A stretch of 64,000 nt of DNA from JAKAXS01 sp965279065. GTDB taxonomy: Bacteria > Pseudomonadota > Alphaproteobacteria > Rhizobiales > Hyphomicrobiaceae. The notes below the pieces were generated by a model, which searched no databases, was not told the DNA's origin, and worked only from the letters and a program-made list of their open reading frames with translations. The stretch lies in contig OZ257134.1 of NCBI GenBank assembly GCA_965279065.1, forward strand, positions 3,472,001 to 3,536,000. Reading direction: 5' to 3'. The translations under genes were made by a program, and so were the position numbers. This document shows positions 60,293-64,000 of this stretch, in pieces (the stretch's first letter is position 1; each line of letters begins with the position of its first letter).

Positions 60293-60434
60293 GGGTTAAC
60301 TCCTGTTTTCGCCGGCCTTTGCTCTGATATAGTGGCTTCGACCGGGCGTGACATCATCCGGTGAAGCACTAGGGGTTAGATTGGACCGGCTTCTGAGCCG
60401 ATAGTACGCAGCAGGCACCAGGGGAGTTACACGA

Positions 60435-61229
60435 GTGAACCAGGCAGCTGCAGCAAATCAGCACGAACGTGTCGAATACAGTGCCAGCGGCGGTCGCAAG
60501 ACATTGTTCTGCTTTCTGTTTCTCATCCTGCTCCCATTCTTCGTCAGCCTTCCCGCCATGCTCTTTATGCGCGTCAAGAGCGGCCTCTGGCAGGACACGA
60601 TTGGCCTGGGGATCGTCGCCGCCGGCTTCACCATCATCATGGCCCTGATCGTCATCGAATTGATGTTCTCGCTGCGCGCCAAGGTTCACCTTGGCGAGAC
60701 CAGCGTGAAGATGACGCTGCCCTCCGGCCGCGGCCCGACGCCGATGTTGCGCTATCGCACGTACGAGGTTCCCTACGACGACATCCATTCCGTCGAGACG
60801 CGGCGTGAGATCTACGGCGGCGCCATGGTGCCGATGCTGCTGCAGGGCGCGCGCCTCCACCTCAAGGACGGCAAGACCATACCGCTGGGCTACGTCAGCG
60901 AGAAGTGCATCGACCCGTGCTTTCCCTACCCCGAGATCGCCCGCAAGATTGCCGAGCGCGCGCGCCTGCCCATGATCGACCGCGGCCACGTGCGCCGCTC
61001 GCTGCGCCACAAGATGCTCGGCCTCAAGTCGCCGAACGCCGACGTCGCCGTCGAGGACGCGCATATCGCCGCCCTGAACCGCAGCCATGCCAACATGGTC
61101 CTGGCACTCGTCAGCGTCGTTCTCGTGTTGATGGCGATCGGCATCGTCGACGACCTGTCGAGCGGCACGCCGATCGGCGCCACGGCCTCATTAGTCAACA
61201 CTGGCCCCGCCGGCAAAGCGGCCCGCTAA
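60435..61229 (+). CDS. Hypothetical membrane protein
   Basis: 264 residues from GTG at 60435 behind GGGGAG. Three hydrophobic segments: about 25-45 (LFCFLFLILLPFFVSLPAML), 55-78 and 218-238 (MVLALVSVVLVLMAIGIV). Between them lies a soluble domain with a beta pattern (RAKVHLGETSVKMTLPSG, YEVPYDDIHSVETRREIYG, LKDGKTIPLGYVSE) of the kind seen in bacterial PH-like domains. The repeated RR/HH motifs after residue 175 are odd. Function unknown. Confidence 0.65.
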   Translation: MNQAAAANQHERVEYSASGGRKTLFCFLFLILLPFFVSLPAMLFMRVKSGLWQDTIGLGIVAAGFTIIMALIVIELMFSLRAKVHLGETSVKMTLPSGRGPTPMLRYRTYEVPYDDIHSVETRREIYGGAMVPMLLQGARLHLKDGKTIPLGYVSEKCIDPCFPYPEIARKIAERARLPMIDRGHVRRSLRHKMLGLKSPNADVAVEDAHIAALNRSHANMVLALVSVVLVLMAIGIVDDLSSGTPIGATASLVNTGPAGKAAR

Positions 61230-61252
61230 GCCGCTGCGGCGCGTGATCTCGG

Positions 61253-61567
61253 TCAGTTGACGAAGATGTTCACCTTGTGCCGCCGCCGCCCGGCATAGCC
61301 GCACCACAATGCCAGCAGGCCGAACAGCAGAAACGTCGGCACGCTCAGCACTGGCCAGATCACGCCATCCCAGAGCCAAGGCGCCGTCGCCTGCTGCACC
61401 GCAGCCTTCGTCGACTGCAAGGTTGCAGGCGCCATCTCCCGCCATTGCGCTTCCAGAGTCGTCGCCGAGAACGGCTGCCCGGCCGACAGCGGCCCGCTGA
61501 GATCCGTGACCAGTGCGATAACGGCCACCAGAAGAAAGACGGCTGCGAGAAAGCGGAATACGGCCAA
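61253..61567 (-). CDS. Hypothetical small membrane protein
   Basis: 104 residues with an N-terminal helix (about 3-22, FRFLAAVFLLVAVIALVT) and a second near 70-90 (VIWPVLSVPTFLLFGLLALW). The loop between them carries QWREMAPATLQSTKAAVQ. A basic C terminus follows. Resembles small conserved Rhizobiales membrane proteins but is not recognised further. Convergent with the membrane protein upstream. Confidence 0.6.
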   Translation of the reverse strand: MAVFRFLAAVFLLVAVIALVTDLSGPLSAGQPFSATTLEAQWREMAPATLQSTKAAVQQATAPWLWDGVIWPVLSVPTFLLFGLLALWCGYAGRRRHKVNIFVN

Positions 61568-61662
61568 GGCGATGCTCCGAGAATCGGTGGCGCGGCTAAT
61601 GCCGGATCATATTGCGCTAAAGGCCCATCTGGGTATAGTGCGCCGCGCTCGCAAGAGTGCCT

Positions 61663-61752
61663 GGAGGGATGGCCGAGTGGTTGAAGGCGCACGCCTGGAA
61701 CGCGTGTGGGCGGGTAACCGTCTCGTGGGTTCGAATCCCACTCCCTCCGCCA
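61663..61752 (+). tRNA. tRNA-Ser (anticodon GGA)
   Basis: 90 bases with CCA encoded. Acceptor GGAGGGA/TCCCTCC, anticodon stem CACGC/GCGTG with loop CTGGAAC (anticodon GGA at 61697-61699), and a long class II variable arm GGGCGGGTAACCGTC. The T arm is GTGGG-TTCGAAT-CCCAC. It reads UCC and UCU serine codons. Genes of surface-polysaccharide type start soon after it. Confidence 0.96.
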
Positions 61753-62136
61753 GCGCACTGTTTTACAAATCTGGCCGGTATGCCGGCAACAGGCTGGACA
61801 CACGCTACCGGCAATCCGACTTTGGATTGTGACTTGTCGCGGAGAGCACGGCGGACCCTATGCAGTTCTGTTATTGTGCCGACAGGCCCACCCAACCCGC
61901 GCGGGCTTTGATCTGTCCACATAGAGAGCGCGCAGACACCAAGCGCAACGCTCTATCCGCTCAGCAAATCTACAAGTAGCAACTGTCGTATCACGACCGG
62001 CTGGCTGGAACGTCGGATACGGTCGCAGCTTGTCAAGTTGATGCTCGAGCCGTAGATAGTGGCTCAGTCGTTGCCGGCATCAACAAGGCGGGGAGGTCTC
62101 ACAGCGTAGCAATATGCAAGAGTCCGCGGTCCCAAC
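61753..62136. other. Intergenic region between tRNA-Ser and the hisH2 gene
   Basis: 384 bp with no supported gene. Composition becomes less GC-rich than upstream. No direct copy of the tRNA 3' end is seen in the remainder of the window, and no integrase. It may hold the promoter of the hisH2 region. Confidence 0.5.
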
Positions 62137-62766
62137 GTGATATCAATCGTCAACTACGGCATCGGAAATATTGGTTCCGTTGCGAATATGCTAAGACATA
62201 TCGGTGCTCAGCCGGTTGTCGCGTCCTCCGTCGAGGAGATCCTGAACGCCAGGGCCCTCCTGCTCCCCGGCGTAGGTTCATTTGGTGTCGCGATGGAGAC
62301 CCTTCACCGTTTGGGCTTTGTCGATCCTTTGCGGCAGAAGGTGTTGGTCGAGCGCGTTCCAATTCTTGGCATTTGCCTCGGCATGCAATTGCTCAGCAAT
62401 GGTAGCGAGGAGGCGCGTTCGAACGGCAACGCGCGTGGCCTTGGCTTCATCGACGCCGAATTCGTCAAGTTCTCATTTCCACCGAGATCACCGTTCAAGG
62501 TGCCGCATATGGGTTGGAATACAATTTCTGTCACTCGCGACAATCCCTTGATCGAGAAGACGGAAGATGAGCAGAGGTTCTACTTCGTCCACTCGTACTA
62601 CGCGCAATGCAATAATCCCGACGACGTAATCGCAACCTGCACTCATGGCAACGAGTTCGTCTGCGCCTACGGTCGCGGCAACATTGTCGGCACGCAGTTT
62701 CATCCCGAAAAAAGTCATAAATTCGGAATGCGGCTACTACGAAACTTTGTGAAATTCGCATGCTGA
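62137..62766 (+). CDS. HisH-like glutamine amidotransferase of a surface-sugar pathway (hisH2 type)
   Basis: 209 residues from GTG at 62137 (SIVNYGIGNIGSVANML). The class I amidotransferase triad is complete: Cys in GICLGMQLLS, His and Glu in GTQFHPEKSH. The overall length and SVANMLRHIGAQPVVASSVEEI fit imidazole-glycerol-phosphate synthase HisH. Its place beside a decayed HisF and a WbpD-like acetyltransferase points to the hisH2/hisF2 type used with an amidotransferase to make diacetamido uronic acids for O antigens, rather than histidine synthesis. The HisF partner gene overlaps its stop. Confidence 0.85.
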   Translation: MISIVNYGIGNIGSVANMLRHIGAQPVVASSVEEILNARALLLPGVGSFGVAMETLHRLGFVDPLRQKVLVERVPILGICLGMQLLSNGSEEARSNGNARGLGFIDAEFVKFSFPPRSPFKVPHMGWNTISVTRDNPLIEKTEDEQRFYFVHSYYAQCNNPDDVIATCTHGNEFVCAYGRGNIVGTQFHPEKSHKFGMRLLRNFVKFAC

Positions 62767-63324
62767 AACGTCGGCTCATTCCTGCTCTACTTTTGCGAAA
62801 TGGGGCCTCGTAAAGGTTATGCGATAAGCCGGGCCGCGGTATGTCGGGATCCGCTGAATGCAATACGTACTTCAATGAGAAGGAAGTAGATGAGCTACTG
62901 CTGCTGGACAGCACGGCATCGCGCGAAAAGCGCGAACCTGATTATTCTACGATCGAGGAGTTTGCCACGGAATGCTTCATGCCTTTTTGTTACGGCGGCG
63001 GAATAGCCACACTGGCTCAGGCTGACCGCAAGTTTTCTCTTGGCGTCCAAAAGTGAGTGTGCAGTCAGCGCCCCGCTACCAATCTAATATATCGGAGATA
63101 GCGAACAAGTTGGCAACCAGGCAGTATTGGCATCGCTCGATGTAAAAGCCAACTGGAGGGGTAAGCATCAGCTCTGGTTGGCAAACTCAATGACGTCAAG
63201 GACGCGGGGGCACAGTGCGGTTGCCACCGGGGCATTCTGCGTTTTCCAAAGCAAGCACAGAGCGGTGCTTATCAACTATCTTAGTTATGCGACCCTCGAA
63301 GCCCTTTTGGGCGCGGGGACATGA
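62760..63324 (+). pseudogene. Decayed HisF-like gene (hisF2 type)
   Basis: ATG at 62760 overlaps the hisH stop by seven bases. The reading frame begins MLKRRLIPALLLRNG, typical of HisF, and then shifts. YVGDPLNAIRT lies in one frame, and FNEKEVDELLLLDSTASREK and ATECFMPFCYGGGIATLAQ lie in the next. VLASLDVKANWRGKHQLW, then CVFQSKHRAVLINYLSYATL, lie in yet another up to the stop at 63324. At least three single-base shifts and an internal deletion of roughly 190 bp are needed to rebuild it (normal length about 750 bp). It cannot make a full HisF. Confidence 0.8.
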
Positions 63325-63486
63325 TCACCATCGGCTAGAACGAGGAATGTGGGCAAAGTTCTTCGTTCTCGGGGACGACTCCGCGGCTGCTTGATACCAG
63401 GTCTCCGTATCGTGCGACCGAGCCTATGAGACTCGCTAAACGCCGGTGGAAAAAAAACTGACGCTCTCAGACGGCGGCCCCAGAGT

Positions 63487-64000
63487 CTAATCCACGACCG
63501 ACAGCGAGTCGTCCTGTTCGCGATAGCGTTCGCCGGTTCGGCGGCAGACCAGGGTTTCGTCCAGGATCTCCCCGGCCCGCGACACCCATCCGATGCGCCG
63601 CGCCGGCATACCCGCCATCAGGGCGAAGGCCGGCACCGGTTTTGTGACGACGGCACCGGCGGCGATCAGGCAGTACGCACCAAGCTCGTTGCCGCAAACG
63701 ATGGTAGCATTCGCTCCGATGGTGGCGCCGCGGCGCACGCGCGTCTCCCTGAATTCGTCCTTGCGTTCGAATTCGGCCCTGGGGTTCACAACGTTGGTGA
63801 AGACGCACGATGGTCCGCAAAAAACTCCGTCTTCGAGTGTCACGCCCTTGTAGAGCGAGACGTTGTTCTGGATCTTGCACGTGTCTCCGACGGTCACGTG
63901 CGGACCGATGACGACGTTCTGGCCGACCGTGCAGTTGCGACCAATCCGGCTTCCGGAAAGGATATGGCTGAAGTGCCAGATCTTGGTGCCTTCGCCGATC
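63487..64000 (-). CDS. Left-handed beta-helix acetyltransferase, WbpD/WlbB-like (partial, runs off the window end)
   Basis: Only the C-terminal 171 codons are inside; the start lies beyond 64000. Hexapeptide repeats are clear (IGEGTKIWHFSHILSG, IGRNCTVGQNVVIG, KIQNNVSLYKGVTLEDGVFC). The WbpD/WlbB signature follows: CGPSCVFTNVVNPRAE, RKDEFRETRVRRGATIGAN, ATIVCGNELGAYCLI and PARRIGWVSRAGE. These enzymes acetylate the 3-amino group of UDP-2-acetamido-3-amino-uronic acid for O antigen. Stop at 63487-63489. Confidence 0.88.
   Translation of the reverse strand, partial: IGEGTKIWHFSHILSGSRIGRNCTVGQNVVIGPHVTVGDTCKIQNNVSLYKGVTLEDGVFCGPSCVFTNVVNPRAEFERKDEFRETRVRRGATIGANATIVCGNELGAYCLIAAGAVVTKPVPAFALMAGMPARRIGWVSRAGEILDETLVCRRTGERYREQDDSLSVVD

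Noticed and set aside
62137..63324. Histidine biosynthesis role for hisH and the adjoining HisF-like sequence
   Set aside because: The place beside a WbpD-like gene and the lack of other his genes favour the surface-sugar type; the HisF is also broken.

Overview
The window is a GC-rich chromosomal segment of an alphaproteobacterium, most likely a methylotrophic member of the Hyphomicrobiales. Three things support this. First, the gene order aroA-cmk-rpsA-sppA-ihfB-(lapA)-trpF-trpB, with a divergent TIGR02300 gene and tRNA-Ala, is typical of that order. Second, there is a class I lysyl-tRNA synthetase. Third, there is a lanthanide-type methanol dehydrogenase (xoxF) and a four-cysteine methanol-associated cytochrome c. 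The genus cannot be fixed from the sequence alone.

Layout. 1-8890: housekeeping cluster for tryptophan and aromatic biosynthesis, translation and nucleoid protein, ending at tRNA-Ala(GGC). 8891-13744: a small accessory patch, then xoxF with two matching inverted repeats upstream and a frameshift at its extreme 3' end, then an ArsR regulator with an SRPBCC-flavin oxidase fusion. 13745-17839: an AT-richer upstream region and a two-gene flavoenzyme module of unknown function. 18028-25720: an L,D-transpeptidase, a QseB/PmrA-type two-component system and an RND efflux pump; three of the promoters carry the same CTTAAG-N5-CTTAA(G/T) box. 25729-28986: tRNA hydroxylase trhO and small conserved proteins. 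29153-33118: a periplasmic molybdenum hydroxylase operon (2Fe-2S subunit, Mo subunit, dihaem cytochrome c, MocA-like cofactor enzyme). 33138-36163: small membrane and secreted proteins, a decayed TPR gene, tRNA-His, a phasin and a soluble histidine kinase. 36218-39740: an iron ABC transporter with a likely Irr-type box, a Cys-rich gene of unknown function in the operon and no ATPase gene. 39936-47854: AsmA-like protein, M15 peptidase, pyrD, a GmrSD-type defence gene, GNAT and lysK. 48037-61567: cytochrome c, cupin, a double isochorismatase-fold protein, cstA-ybdD, terB, mepA, a GGDEF-EAL protein, msrA and membrane proteins. 61663-64000: tRNA-Ser(GGA) followed by the edge of a surface-polysaccharide region, with an intact hisH2, a decayed hisF2 and a WbpD-like acetyltransferase.

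The most novel candidates are the flavoenzyme pair at 14086-17839, the paired operators upstream of xoxF, the shared box that ties cell-wall, two-component and efflux genes together, and the incomplete iron transporter with its unknown Cys-rich partner. Every functional call rests on reading motifs by eye; no database search was run.
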